A stretch of DNA of 64,000 bases from contig CAWBXR010000012.1 in the NCBI GenBank assembly GCA_963792815.1, forward strand, positions 62,001 through 126,000, given 5' to 3'. This stretch comes from JARRPM01 sp963792815. Its GTDB lineage: Bacteria > Pseudomonadota > Gammaproteobacteria > Pseudomonadales > Halieaceae. Position numbers and translations under genes: made by a program. The notes below the pieces were generated by a model that saw nothing but the letters and a program-made list of their open reading frames with translations, ran no database searches and was not told where the DNA came from. This document shows positions 9,085 through 17,429 of this stretch, one piece after another (the first letter of the stretch is position 1; each line of letters opens with the position of its first letter).

Positions 9085-9186
9085 ATGGCTTATATTATTT
9101 CGTTTTACGCAGCAATTCTGGGCCTGGCCATCTGGCAGGAAAACCACGGCAGGGATGAAGCGGCGGATACAGCAAAAGCATGCTGA
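9085..9186 (+). CDS. Small hydrophobic ORF of 33 residues
   Basis: The peptide begins MAYIISFYAAILGLAIW, one likely membrane helix, and ends with a polar tail (QENHGRDEAADTAKAC). A clear Shine-Dalgarno (GAGGT at 9073-9077) lies 7 nt before the ATG, and a GC-rich stem-loop precedes it. It is divergent from lysR across the palindrome. I do not recognise a family. The ribosome site favours translation, while size and isolation leave real doubt. A longer in-frame reading from 8968 lacks such a site and runs through the palindrome. Confidence 0.45.
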   Translation: MAYIISFYAAILGLAIWQENHGRDEAADTAKAC

Positions 9187-9264
9187 TTCCACTGGCTGGA
9201 CTACCTGCCATTCACCCGTCCGTCTCCGCGCCGGCGCTATCTACCGGCGGCCCAGGCGGTCGGG

Positions 9265-9906
9265 TTATTTCCCTGAAATGCGCGTGTGCAGCAGTGCTGA
9301 CCACGATCCGAACAACAGTGTAACCGTCACAGGCGCCGTTCTGGACATCTGTACCGACGTGAGCGTCCTGCTATCGCGTATCACCGCCAGCAATCTGTCG
9401 TCGCTGGCATCGTAAAGTCGAAACTCTGCCGAAATCTCTATTACATCCCGGGATGATCCCACAGGCTGTATTTCGCCACCTATGGTAGTGGCTGTTGGGC
9501 GCCCGGGGGCGATGCGGGTAAGTCTCGAATCTATGCGTAAAACCCCAGCCCCCCCTGTCGCGCGCTGGTAGCCGGAAAAGGCATGGTTCATAGCATCAGT
9601 CCAGGCGGCCTGCAACGCAGTTTGGCGCTCGGCCGTCATCTCCCAGTCGCGCCGCAGGGTGCCGGCAACCACGGTAGTGGGTATCTCGATGTTGTCTACC
9701 CCGAGCGGGCGTATGTCGACCGAGCGGTAGCTGGCGAGATCCGCATCTCGCCTGGCAAAGGCCTCGGCGAAGCCCGAATTCCTCACAGGATACAGTTCCT
9801 GGGAGGCGAATTCTTTACTAAGCTGATCCTTCATTGCGGGTTCGGCGCAGGCATTCAGGAATAGGATAGAGAGTGCTAAGAGCATGGTCCTGGCTTGAGC
9901 TGTCAT
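9265..9906 (-). CDS. DUF3313-like lipoprotein
   Basis: A 213-residue secreted protein with a lipobox (LSILFLNAC, Cys at about residue 20), so it should be lipid-anchored; the +2 residue is Ala, which favours the outer membrane. The rest includes SYRSVDIRPLGVDN, a run typical of DUF3313 lipoproteins, and a C-terminal beta-rich part (ISAEFRLYDASDDRLLAVIRDSR). Function is unknown. It stands alone between the small ORF and the RND gene, which has its own terminator, so co-transcription with the RND module is uncertain. Confidence 0.65.
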   Translation of the reverse strand: MTAQARTMLLALSILFLNACAEPAMKDQLSKEFASQELYPVRNSGFAEAFARRDADLASYRSVDIRPLGVDNIEIPTTVVAGTLRRDWEMTAERQTALQAAWTDAMNHAFSGYQRATGGAGVLRIDSRLTRIAPGRPTATTIGGEIQPVGSSRDVIEISAEFRLYDASDDRLLAVIRDSRTLTSVQMSRTAPVTVTLLFGSWSALLHTRISGK

Positions 9907-10077
9907 TGGGGTTATCGCCTTTGTTGGGGTATTTAATAGTGGTCGGGGTACGGCTACGTGGCGCGGAAGACGGACCCAGGTATCTCGGGTGAGGTCGAAT
10001 GAGTGCCCGCTAAAGTGGGGCAGGCCCCTGGACCCTCGGTGATAGCGAATGTGTTTGCAGCGGCCCCTTTAAGCAGC

Positions 10078-10112
10078 AAAAAAAAGGGCCATGGGTTTTA
10101 AGTCCATGGCCC
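10078..10112 (-). terminator. Rho-independent terminator after the RND gene
   Basis: Perfect 9-bp stem GGGCCATGG / CCATGGCCC with a 9-nt loop, followed on the minus strand by eight Ts. It ends transcription 39 bp after the RND stop codon. Confidence 0.92.
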
Positions 10113-10150
10113 GGGATTTACCGTGGCTTCGACAGAAGCCCTCGCTGCAA

Positions 10151-12544
10151 TCAGGCAGTCTCTTCCTGCTTGTGAGGCTTGAGCAGGAAGGTTGCCAGCG
10201 CGGGCATCAGGATCAACGCACCAAACATATTCCACAGGAACATGAAGGTGAGCAAAATGCCCATATCCGCCTGGAACTTGATGGGCGACATTGCCCAGGT
10301 CACAACGCCTGCCGCGAGGGTTACACCAATCAGCGCCACCACACGGCCGGTAAAGTTCAGGGTTTCGTAGTAGGCGTCAGTAAGGTTCAGGCCCTGGCGC
10401 AGCTTGGCCAGTATCACCGTCAGAACGTACAGTGCGTAGTCCACACCGATACCAACTCCCAGTGCGATTACCGGCAGTGTCGCCACTTTCACGCCAATAC
10501 CCAACCACACCATCAGAGCTTCACACAGAATCGAGGTCATCATCAGCGGTAAGACCGCACAGATGACGCCCGGCACCGAGCGGAAGGTCAGCAAGCAAAG
10601 CATCAGCACGGCGCCGTAAACGTAAAACAGCATCTCCGTGTTGGCCTTTTTCACCACAATATTGGTTGCCGCCTCAAAACCGGAACTGCCCGCCGCCCCA
10701 AGGAAATCCGCCTTGGCGCTGGGCCACTCCTCGTTGAAGAGTTCAAGGGCATCGACCACCCCGGTAAGGGTTGCCGCCTTGTGGTCAGCCAGGTAAACGA
10801 TCATGGGCCACAGGGAGCAACCGGGGTCCACGTAGTCCAGGTTTACCAGTTCCGTGACGGCGTAGTTGATAGTGTCCTGGTTGCGGAACAGCGACATCCA
10901 CTTCGGGTAACCCTCGTTGATGCCGGCCATGATCTGGCGGGTGCGGACGTTCAGGCCGCGAACGTCTTCCACACCGGGCACCTGGCGCAAACGCCACTCC
11001 AGCTCATTTGCCAGGCTGAGGCTTTCGTAATCAACACACTCGTCAGGCGGGGTCTTCACGATCACAGCAAAGACGTCGGTACTCACCGAGTAGCTGTTGA
11101 TCATGTAGGCCACATCCTTGTTGTAACGCGAGTGAGCGCGCAGTTCCGGCGCACCGGGATCGAGGTCACCGATCTGCAGGTCCTTGGCTACATAGAAGCC
11201 GCCTATGGTCATCAGGATCGAGACGATAATTGCGGCTATGGCCGGCCCTTTATGAGTGAACATCAGCAGGAAGCGCCACAACCAGTGCATTTCCTCAATG
11301 GATTTGACCGGCCGTGTCGCCCGCTCGGCGCAGACTTTACCGACACCGGTGTAGGACAGGGTCACCGGGACCAGGATCAGGTTGGTAAAGATAAGAACCG
11401 TTACCCCGATACTCGCGGTAATTGCCAGGTCCTGGATAACCTGGATCTGGATAATCATAAGTACTGCGAAACCTACACCGTCCGACAACAGTGCGGTAAC
11501 GCCGGCCAGGAACAGGCGCCGGAACGTGTAGCGTGCAGCGATATAACGGTGCGTACCGCGGCCAATATCCTGTATCACACCATTGAGCTTCTGCGCCCCG
11601 TGGCTGACCCCGATGGCAAACACCAGGAATGGCACGAGGATAGAGAACGGGTCGATCTCATAACCTAAAGTTGCCAGGATACCCAGCTGCCAGACCACGG
11701 CCACCAGGGTACAACCCACCACCATCAAGGTTGAACGGATACAGCGGGTGTAGAGATACAGCAGGATAATCGTGATGATTACGGCGATGCCAAAAAACAG
11801 CATGACCGAGAACAGGCCGTCAATCAGGTCACCGATCAGCTTGGCAAAACCAATGATATGAATCGACCTGTCAGGATTGTCTGCGGTAAATCTTTCGCGT
11901 ATTTCTTCCAGCTTCACACCGAGGTCTGCGTAGTCGAGTCGCTCGCCCGTTTCCGGGTTGATGTCCAGCAAGGGCACGATGATCGCGGCCGATTTCTCAT
12001 CGTTGGCAACGAGGTCACCGATGATGCCGGCGCGCTGGATATTGACCTTTACTTCTTCGATCGATTTAGGGGATGCATCATAGTCACCCGGAATTACCGG
12101 CCCGCCTTCGAACCCTGCCTCTGTAACAACCCGCCAGCGTGTGTTGGGCGTCCAGATGGACTTCATGCCGTTGCGGTCAACGCCGGGCATGAAGAACAGC
12201 TCGTCGTTTACTTCCTCGACAAACTTGAGGTTCTCCGGCGTGAATATTGTGCCTTCCTTGACCGCTACGATAACCCGCAGGTTGTTGCCAAGGCCTTTCA
12301 GACCACCGGCGTTATCCTGGTAGTTGAGAACGTATGGATGCGCCTTGGGCAGCATCTTTTCGAAGCCGGCCTGCAACTGGATTTTGGTGGCCTGGTAACC
12401 GAGAACCAGGGTCGTGATAAGACACAGGAACATCACTACCGGGCGGTGGTTGAACACGAGCTTTTCCAGGAAAGTCCCGGAGTTGAAGTCGAATTCGTTC
12501 AGGTTGCCAATGACGGGCAGGTCGGACTCTTGAGAGTGGGCCAT
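10151..12544 (-). CDS. RND-superfamily (MMPL/SSD-type) transporter
   Basis: A 797-residue inner-membrane protein of the RND superfamily with the twofold layout: helix 1 (PVVMFLCLITTLVLGY), a large periplasmic loop starting GFEKMLPKAHPYVLNY, a block of helices with GIAVIITIILLYLYTR and GIGVSHGAQ-like FAIGVSHGAQKLNGV, then a repeat of the plan with a second loop and the motif LGVGIGVDYALYVLTVI. RND proteins of this branch export or move lipids and other hydrophobic molecules; members grouped with YCF48, DUF1329 and DUF1302 genes occur in many hydrocarbon- or steroid-using proteobacteria. It is the last gene of that group here, 27 bp after the YCF48 gene, and closes with a strong terminator. Confidence 0.88.
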   Translation of the reverse strand: MAHSQESDLPVIGNLNEFDFNSGTFLEKLVFNHRPVVMFLCLITTLVLGYQATKIQLQAGFEKMLPKAHPYVLNYQDNAGGLKGLGNNLRVIVAVKEGTIFTPENLKFVEEVNDELFFMPGVDRNGMKSIWTPNTRWRVVTEAGFEGGPVIPGDYDASPKSIEEVKVNIQRAGIIGDLVANDEKSAAIIVPLLDINPETGERLDYADLGVKLEEIRERFTADNPDRSIHIIGFAKLIGDLIDGLFSVMLFFGIAVIITIILLYLYTRCIRSTLMVVGCTLVAVVWQLGILATLGYEIDPFSILVPFLVFAIGVSHGAQKLNGVIQDIGRGTHRYIAARYTFRRLFLAGVTALLSDGVGFAVLMIIQIQVIQDLAITASIGVTVLIFTNLILVPVTLSYTGVGKVCAERATRPVKSIEEMHWLWRFLLMFTHKGPAIAAIIVSILMTIGGFYVAKDLQIGDLDPGAPELRAHSRYNKDVAYMINSYSVSTDVFAVIVKTPPDECVDYESLSLANELEWRLRQVPGVEDVRGLNVRTRQIMAGINEGYPKWMSLFRNQDTINYAVTELVNLDYVDPGCSLWPMIVYLADHKAATLTGVVDALELFNEEWPSAKADFLGAAGSSGFEAATNIVVKKANTEMLFYVYGAVLMLCLLTFRSVPGVICAVLPLMMTSILCEALMVWLGIGVKVATLPVIALGVGIGVDYALYVLTVILAKLRQGLNLTDAYYETLNFTGRVVALIGVTLAAGVVTWAMSPIKFQADMGILLTFMFLWNMFGALILMPALATFLLKPHKQEETA

Positions 12545-12571
12545 TTGTGATTCTCCGGGAATTCGTTGTTA

Positions 12572-13661
12572 TTACTGTGCCAGCACGGCGGACTTGATAC
12601 CCTTGGGCCCGGCTACTAACAGAGTATTGCCCTCGCCTTGCGTCAAGTCGAAAATGGGTCCGACGGTCCCGGACGCGGGACTCATGGTAAAATTGAAACC
12701 GTCGTCCTTGCTCAGGAGAATCTCGCCTCCTACCCCAGCGGCAACCAGTGTGCCGTCGTCCAGCCGGGTTTCGGCAACGATAGCACTGGTGGGTGGCTTT
12801 TCTACCACGACCCAGGTTTCACCCTCGTCCGCGGTGCGGAACATCCTGCCGCGCAAGCCACCCATGATGATGGCGCCATCACTGGCGGCAACCGTGGCAA
12901 AAAAGCTGCCCTCCCAGGGAACCGAGTGCACTCTTTTGGCGATCTGCTGGTTGGCGTCCCCAATCAACAGCAGGCCGGCCTCGCCACTGAGAAAGAAACG
13001 CCCGCTTTGGGGCAGGGGTGAAAAATCAAAGATGTGGTTAAAATTCTCATTTTCCACGTTGTGCAGGCGGTGCTCCCAGGTCTTGCCGCCATCGTAGGTG
13101 ACCATCATCATGCCGTAGGCGCCCGCCACATGGCCGTGCTTCTCATCGTAGAAAACCACACCAAAAAAGGGTTTGTCCGCACCCTGCTCGATGGCAAACT
13201 CCATCTCCCCGATGAAAATAGGGTAGAGCTCATTGTCGGGGTTCTCTTCGGCAAGCCTGGTGTAGAACGCAAGACCCTCCTCACCGTACCGGAGGCCATC
13301 GTACTGCAGCTCCCAGGAGTCGCCGCCATCACTGGTATGCAGGATCACGCCTTCATGGCCACACGGCCCAACCCTGCTTGTCGTTGACGAAGTAGACATC
13401 GAGCAAAGTGGAGCGCACGGGGACCTTCGCCTGTACCCAGGTCTTGCCATTATCGTCGGAATAGACAATATGCCCGCGATCTCCGGCGGCAAAGTAGCGA
13501 TTGCCGAATTTCTTGATGACGAACATGGGAGCTCGGGCCGCCAGTGCGCTGGGTTCGGCGGCCAGCTTGAGGACATCATAGGTGGCGGCGTAGGACTGTG
13601 AGCAGGGAATTAACAGTGCGCCCAGCATCACGCCGAGCAGAGCTTTTCTTATTGCCATCAT
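12572..13661 (-). CDS. YCF48-type secreted beta-propeller protein (single-base frameshift)
   Basis: YCF48/BNR repeats form a beta-propeller. The first part has a signal peptide (RKALLGVMLGALLIPCSQSYA) and a first repeat (YSDDNGKTWVQ). The second, in another frame, continues GHEGVILHTSDGGDSWE and ends with TRLDDGTLVAAGVGGEILL and SKDDGFNFT. One extra T at 13361 turns WAVGHEG into a stop; removing it gives about 362 residues without interruption. It sits between DUF1329 and the RND transporter, where such proteins are usual, and is probably a periplasmic partner of that transporter; this is inferred from recurring gene order, not from known biochemistry. Confidence 0.85.
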
Positions 13662-13693
13662 ACTGCTTCCACTTGTTTATTCTAATTTAAATG

Positions 13694-13719
13694 AAAAAAG
13701 GCGCCACGCGGGCGGCGCC
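13694..13719 (-). terminator. Terminator after the DUF1329 gene
   Basis: Stem GGCGCC / GGCGCC with an 8-nt loop, followed on the minus strand by six Ts. It lies 21 bp after the DUF1329 stop and 33 bp before the YCF48 start, so it could limit rather than fully block read-through into the YCF48-RND pair. Confidence 0.8.
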
Positions 13720-13739
13720 CTGTCAAACCAGTCCAGGCA

Positions 13740-15107
13740 TCAGCGAACTCCGGAGCGCGCCATACCTTTCGGTGAAAAATATTTATCATCCTGTGTCACA
13801 CCGTTCCTGTACTTGCCGGGAATGGGTTTACCGTTAAGATTATAGATGCCCTGCAGCAGGTCGTAGGCACCGTAGGGCGCGGCAAAATAGCTCTTCACAT
13901 CGTACAGGTTGGCGCCGTAGGCATACTGCACCCGCCAGAGGTTTCCACGACCGTCATAATTCTCATTGGTCATCGCATGCCAGTTGTCTTCGTCCACGTA
14001 GTAGCGGCGCTTGCTGTACAGGTGCCGCATACCCTCTTTCAGGTTGGCTTCCACCACCCACACGCGATGCTTCTCCCAGCGAACCTTGTCCGGGTCGAGC
14101 ATTTTCGCCTGCAGCATGTCGGTGATGTTTGTCTGGAACACAAAATCGTAATCCCCGTTGGGAATGTACATTTCCTTTTTGCCGACCAGCGTCCAGTTGA
14201 AGCGCTCGAGAGATCCATTGTAAATGTAGGAGTCGTCATAGGTCGACGTGCCCGCTACACCGGGGTTGGGGGTATCAAATGACACAGCGGGTGCCAGGCG
14301 GACCCTGCGCTGGCCAGTGAGGTATTGCCAGGCCTGGCGGCCCTTACCCTCGGTATAATCCGCTCCGGGCTCATGCACCAGCAGGATTTCACCGGCGCGC
14401 CGGGCTGGGGCATTGTAGTTGATGCGCAGCATAACCCAGGGGGTATCGCCAACTTCCTTGTCCCGGTTCTCCTCCTGGAAGCCCGGGTAGATGTTGGTGA
14501 TGTAACCGGTAGTGGACAGGATCGGCTTGCCGTCGCTGCTCACATAGTAAACATCGTAATCGGCGGTATAGTCCTCCTGGTAGCGGATCATGTGGTTCCA
14601 CATGACTTCCATACCGGACTGCGGTATCGGGAAAGGGACGCCCGGCAGGTTGCCCACCAGTTTCTGGCCGTCATCGGTCATCGTCGCCGCGGTGGCATTC
14701 TTGACGGTGTTGGCAACTACCCAGTCGGGGTAGACGAAATCACGCTTGCTTGGATACACGTTGAGACGGAACCCGTCGGGGCCCAGTTTGGCCATAATGG
14801 CCTTGGTGCCCTCGGTCAGGTTGTCGGCGTACTGTTCCCAGTTGCCAGCGTCTATGGTGAAGAGGGGTTTTTCATCTTTGTAGGGGTCCTTATAGTCATC
14901 GGACCCCGGCACAAAGTCAGAGGGGACAGGTGGCCCGTCCGGGTTCCAGGGTGGAATGCTGCCATCTGCGTTTCCGGCCATTTCCGCCCCTGTCGGGGTC
15001 AGATCCTTACCCAGCCTGGCGGCCTGGTCCGGAGCAACTCCCGCAAGCGCCGCCCCGGAAAGCAGTAGGGAAAAAACAACCACCATAGAGATCTTGCCAA
15101 ACATCAT
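13740..15107 (-). CDS. DUF1329 secreted protein (LolA/LolB-like fold family)
   Basis: A 455-residue exported protein with a signal peptide (VVVFSLLLSGAALA), then ARLGKDLTPTGAEMAGNADGSIPPW, the signature start of DUF1329. Later conserved blocks include YDVYYVSSDG, AWQYLTGQRRVRLAP, NWTLVGKKEMYIPNGDYDF and KHRVWVVEANL. DUF1329 proteins are found with DUF1302 and RND genes and are predicted to handle lipophilic compounds in the periplasm; no reaction is known. The first of two adjacent ATGs is used; an AGGTAGGG Shine-Dalgarno precedes it. It lies between DUF1302 upstream and YCF48 downstream. Confidence 0.92.
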   Translation of the reverse strand: MMFGKISMVVVFSLLLSGAALAGVAPDQAARLGKDLTPTGAEMAGNADGSIPPWNPDGPPVPSDFVPGSDDYKDPYKDEKPLFTIDAGNWEQYADNLTEGTKAIMAKLGPDGFRLNVYPSKRDFVYPDWVVANTVKNATAATMTDDGQKLVGNLPGVPFPIPQSGMEVMWNHMIRYQEDYTADYDVYYVSSDGKPILSTTGYITNIYPGFQEENRDKEVGDTPWVMLRINYNAPARRAGEILLVHEPGADYTEGKGRQAWQYLTGQRRVRLAPAVSFDTPNPGVAGTSTYDDSYIYNGSLERFNWTLVGKKEMYIPNGDYDFVFQTNITDMLQAKMLDPDKVRWEKHRVWVVEANLKEGMRHLYSKRRYYVDEDNWHAMTNENYDGRGNLWRVQYAYGANLYDVKSYFAAPYGAYDLLQGIYNLNGKPIPGKYRNGVTQDDKYFSPKGMARSGVR

Positions 15108-15132
15108 CTACCCTACCTCTATCAAATTAACA

Positions 15133-15158
15133 GGCCACAACCCGCGAGGGTTGTGGCC
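15133..15158 (-). terminator. Hairpin between DUF1302 and DUF1329 genes
   Basis: An 11-bp perfect stem (GGCCACAACCC / GGGTTGTGGCC) with a 4-nt loop lies 18 bp after the DUF1302 stop. Only a short T-poor tail (TGTTAATTT) follows, so it may act as a weak terminator or mRNA-stabilising hairpin that sets the ratio of the two products. Confidence 0.6.
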
Positions 15159-15175
15159 ATGTGGTTTCGCAGCCC

Positions 15176-16906
15176 TTAGAAAGTCCTCTTCAAGGTCATC
15201 GTAACGGAGTCACGATCGGCCAGGGGGCCACCGACACCGTTTGGTACAGGGCCGAAATAGGCTATGTAACTGGCCGACAAATTCCATATTTCCTTGATGT
15301 TGAACTCCACGCCCACCCTGGCGTTACCCAGTTCTTCCTGGGAAACAGACGACTGGGGAGGCTGCTCGCCATCGATACCATAGCCAACCGCCATCGGCAG
15401 GGACAGATCCCAGCCGGGGAACACCTGGAACCAGGTGGGCTTGAAGCTGGCGCCTATCTGGGTGGTGACCCGCCCCTTGGAAATCCTGGGGTTGGCATAG
15501 GCTTCATTGTCCTTGAAATCATCGAGCCAGCTCGAGGTCAGTTCAAACGCGTAGGTGCCGCCGTCCCACAGCCCCAAGTCTCCGTTCAGGAAGCCGATGC
15601 CGTTGATTACCACGCCCCAGACATCACCGGTCGGGCCGGGGAAGTCATCGGGATCGGGCGAGAAGTCAGCCGGAGTTGCGGCGCCGCGACCGACAAGGCC
15701 CGAGGCCAGGTCGGGGTTCAGGCCGGTATTCTGCCGGAACACCACATCCATGCCGAAGCTGATGTCGAACATTTCCTTGGACAGTGAGATACCGAAGGTG
15801 TCGATATCCTTCTTGTATACCCAGCCGGCCCGGCCGATCACGTTGGCATTGGCACCGCCCTCTTCCCAGGGCTTGGCCCATTGCTCCGCCTTCTCCGGAT
15901 CAATGCCCCCGAAGGTACCATACAGACCACTCAGGAGGCGATCGGAGCCGTTGATGTAAACAAACTGGGTTTCAAGTCCCAGGCTGTCGATGGTGTACTG
16001 GAAGTTGACGCCGTACTCCCCGGAATCCTCGATCTTGTCGTCCGATCCCTGGAAGCCACCCCTGCGCGTGGTGGCAGAACCGGGGAACAATGCGATAAAC
16101 TGGGTGTTCTCGGTGAGGCCCTCAAACGGGCTCCAGAAGGTACCGGTCTCCGGGAAACGGTGCACAATGTGCTCGAACTCGTAGTAACCGCTGATGGCGA
16201 AGTTGTCGGTCATCTGCAGGGTAGACGAGATCTTGGTTGACGGCAGGAACAGTTCCTTGGCTTCCGAGCCGGGTACCGCCAGCGCCTTGCTCTGGTCGAT
16301 CGCCGCCATCGAGCCGGCGATGCCGGTGAAGGCGCCGGTGCCGAACAGGCTCTGGCCCCAGTAGATGGTGTGGCGGCCGGCCCGGACACCCAGGGCCATA
16401 TCGCCGATATACCAGTTGCCGAATACGAAGGCGTCAAGCAGTTCGCCGCCGACATAGCTCAGGTCTTCTGCCTCATTGCTGTACTCACCGGGCTTGTAGT
16501 TCAGGCCCGCCCAGGAATAATCGTAGGGCAGACCATTGGGCAGGGTACCGCTCTTGGGGTTGTCGCTGTTTTCGTAGGCGGCGTCGTACCAGCCGGCGCC
16601 GCTGATCCGGAAGCCGAAATCCTGCTTCCAGATCACGTCCAGTTCAGAAATGATATCGAGTCGTGCGCTGGAAATGCCGCCGTTCTTGCGGTTGACCGAA
16701 TAGTCCGAGTCATCCGCCAGCCGCGCGTTGGGGAATTTGGCGGGGTCGACAACCTTGGCTTTGGCCTCGTCCAACCGGGTCGCCAGGTTGCCCTTGACGG
16801 TATTGTCCCAACGGATATTCCAGTCTTCCCCGGTATCAAACTGGAACGCCCCGGCCTGCGAGCTAACAGCAGCGAGTACGGACAGTGCGAGCGCTTTTTT
16901 CTTCAT
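15176..16906 (-). CDS. DUF1302 outer-membrane beta-barrel protein
   Basis: A 576-residue protein with a signal peptide (KALALSVLAAVSSQAGA), an aromatic start (FQFDTGEDWNIRWDNTVKGN), and a long series of alternating strands ending in a C-terminal Phe (SVTMTLKRTF), a signal for outer-membrane insertion. DUF1302 proteins are predicted porin-like barrels often tied to uptake of aromatic, steroid or other hydrophobic compounds. It is the first gene of DUF1302-DUF1329-YCF48-RND; the 523-bp region upstream carries repeats that could bind a regulator. Confidence 0.9.
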   Translation of the reverse strand: MKKKALALSVLAAVSSQAGAFQFDTGEDWNIRWDNTVKGNLATRLDEAKAKVVDPAKFPNARLADDSDYSVNRKNGGISSARLDIISELDVIWKQDFGFRISGAGWYDAAYENSDNPKSGTLPNGLPYDYSWAGLNYKPGEYSNEAEDLSYVGGELLDAFVFGNWYIGDMALGVRAGRHTIYWGQSLFGTGAFTGIAGSMAAIDQSKALAVPGSEAKELFLPSTKISSTLQMTDNFAISGYYEFEHIVHRFPETGTFWSPFEGLTENTQFIALFPGSATTRRGGFQGSDDKIEDSGEYGVNFQYTIDSLGLETQFVYINGSDRLLSGLYGTFGGIDPEKAEQWAKPWEEGGANANVIGRAGWVYKKDIDTFGISLSKEMFDISFGMDVVFRQNTGLNPDLASGLVGRGAATPADFSPDPDDFPGPTGDVWGVVINGIGFLNGDLGLWDGGTYAFELTSSWLDDFKDNEAYANPRISKGRVTTQIGASFKPTWFQVFPGWDLSLPMAVGYGIDGEQPPQSSVSQEELGNARVGVEFNIKEIWNLSASYIAYFGPVPNGVGGPLADRDSVTMTLKRTF

Positions 16907-17032
16907 GAGACTTCCCTCTGAGCATTTTAGTATAGTTAGGTTTGAAACTTTGTCAGGCGGTCTCTGCCGCCCCTGATATCCCTTTGAAAGCTCTCGCTTT
17001 CGTGTTCCGGACTCCCATCACCGCCACAAGAT

Positions 17033-17051
17033 AAATACCATTGAGGTATTT
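17033..17051. promoter_or_regulatory. Inverted repeat upstream of DUF1302
   Basis: AAATACC and GGTATTT form a 7-bp inverted repeat with 5 nt between them. AT-rich symmetry in a promoter region suggests a regulator site. It overlaps the first copy of the 9-bp direct repeat. Confidence 0.4.
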
Positions 17052-17077
17052 AGCCATGGAAATTAAAAATTTAGCCA
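17048..17077. promoter_or_regulatory. Two direct repeats one 21-bp period apart (candidate operator)
   Basis: ATTTAGCCA occurs at 17048-17056 and again at 17069-17077. The 21-bp spacing equals two DNA helical turns, so both copies face the same side of the helix, as for tandem activator sites. It lies about 140 bp upstream of the DUF1302 start codon. The regulator is not known. Confidence 0.45.
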
Positions 17078-17429
17078 ACTCTTACCAAAGTTTCTCGGGA
17101 ACCAAAGCCTCCCGAGCGCCGAAGTTTTCCCGTGACAAAGCGCTCCACGCTTCGGCGATCCGCACACACACCCCGTGAATGACCCACGAAGCGGTGGCTG
17201 ACTGTTTGAGTTTCCGTCTGTATTGCAGCGGGTTAGGTACCACTGGGTGTCCTTATGCTTTATGTCCGCCATAATACCATTTAAATTTACGGGAACAATA
17301 AGGCGGTGGGATTGATTTCAAACAATTTTCTGCCGTATATGCCCCAGCGGGGCGCCAATTTGCGGGGCAGCGGACAGTACCGGGAAGCTCAGCGGCAACT
17401 TTATCGCCGGCGCCGCACCGCGTTCGGTC

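Larger units (their letters stand above)
16907..17429. other. Intergenic region upstream of the DUF1302 gene
   Basis: A 523-bp stretch with no convincing gene; a 69-residue minus-strand frame (17063-17272) has no family features. It holds a 6-bp stem with 4-nt loop at 16986-17001 (GAAAGC / GCTTTC), an AT-rich segment with a 9-bp direct repeat (see 17048-17077), a longer-range inverted pair GCGCCGAAG near 17116 / CTTCGGCG near 17149, and presumably the promoter of the DUF1302 operon. On its far side it ends at the stop of the reductase gene. Confidence 0.6.

Noticed and set aside
17063..17272. A 69-residue minus-strand ORF in the DUF1302 upstream region
   Set aside because: No ribosome site, no recognisable sequence, and it overlaps the repeats that look regulatory.
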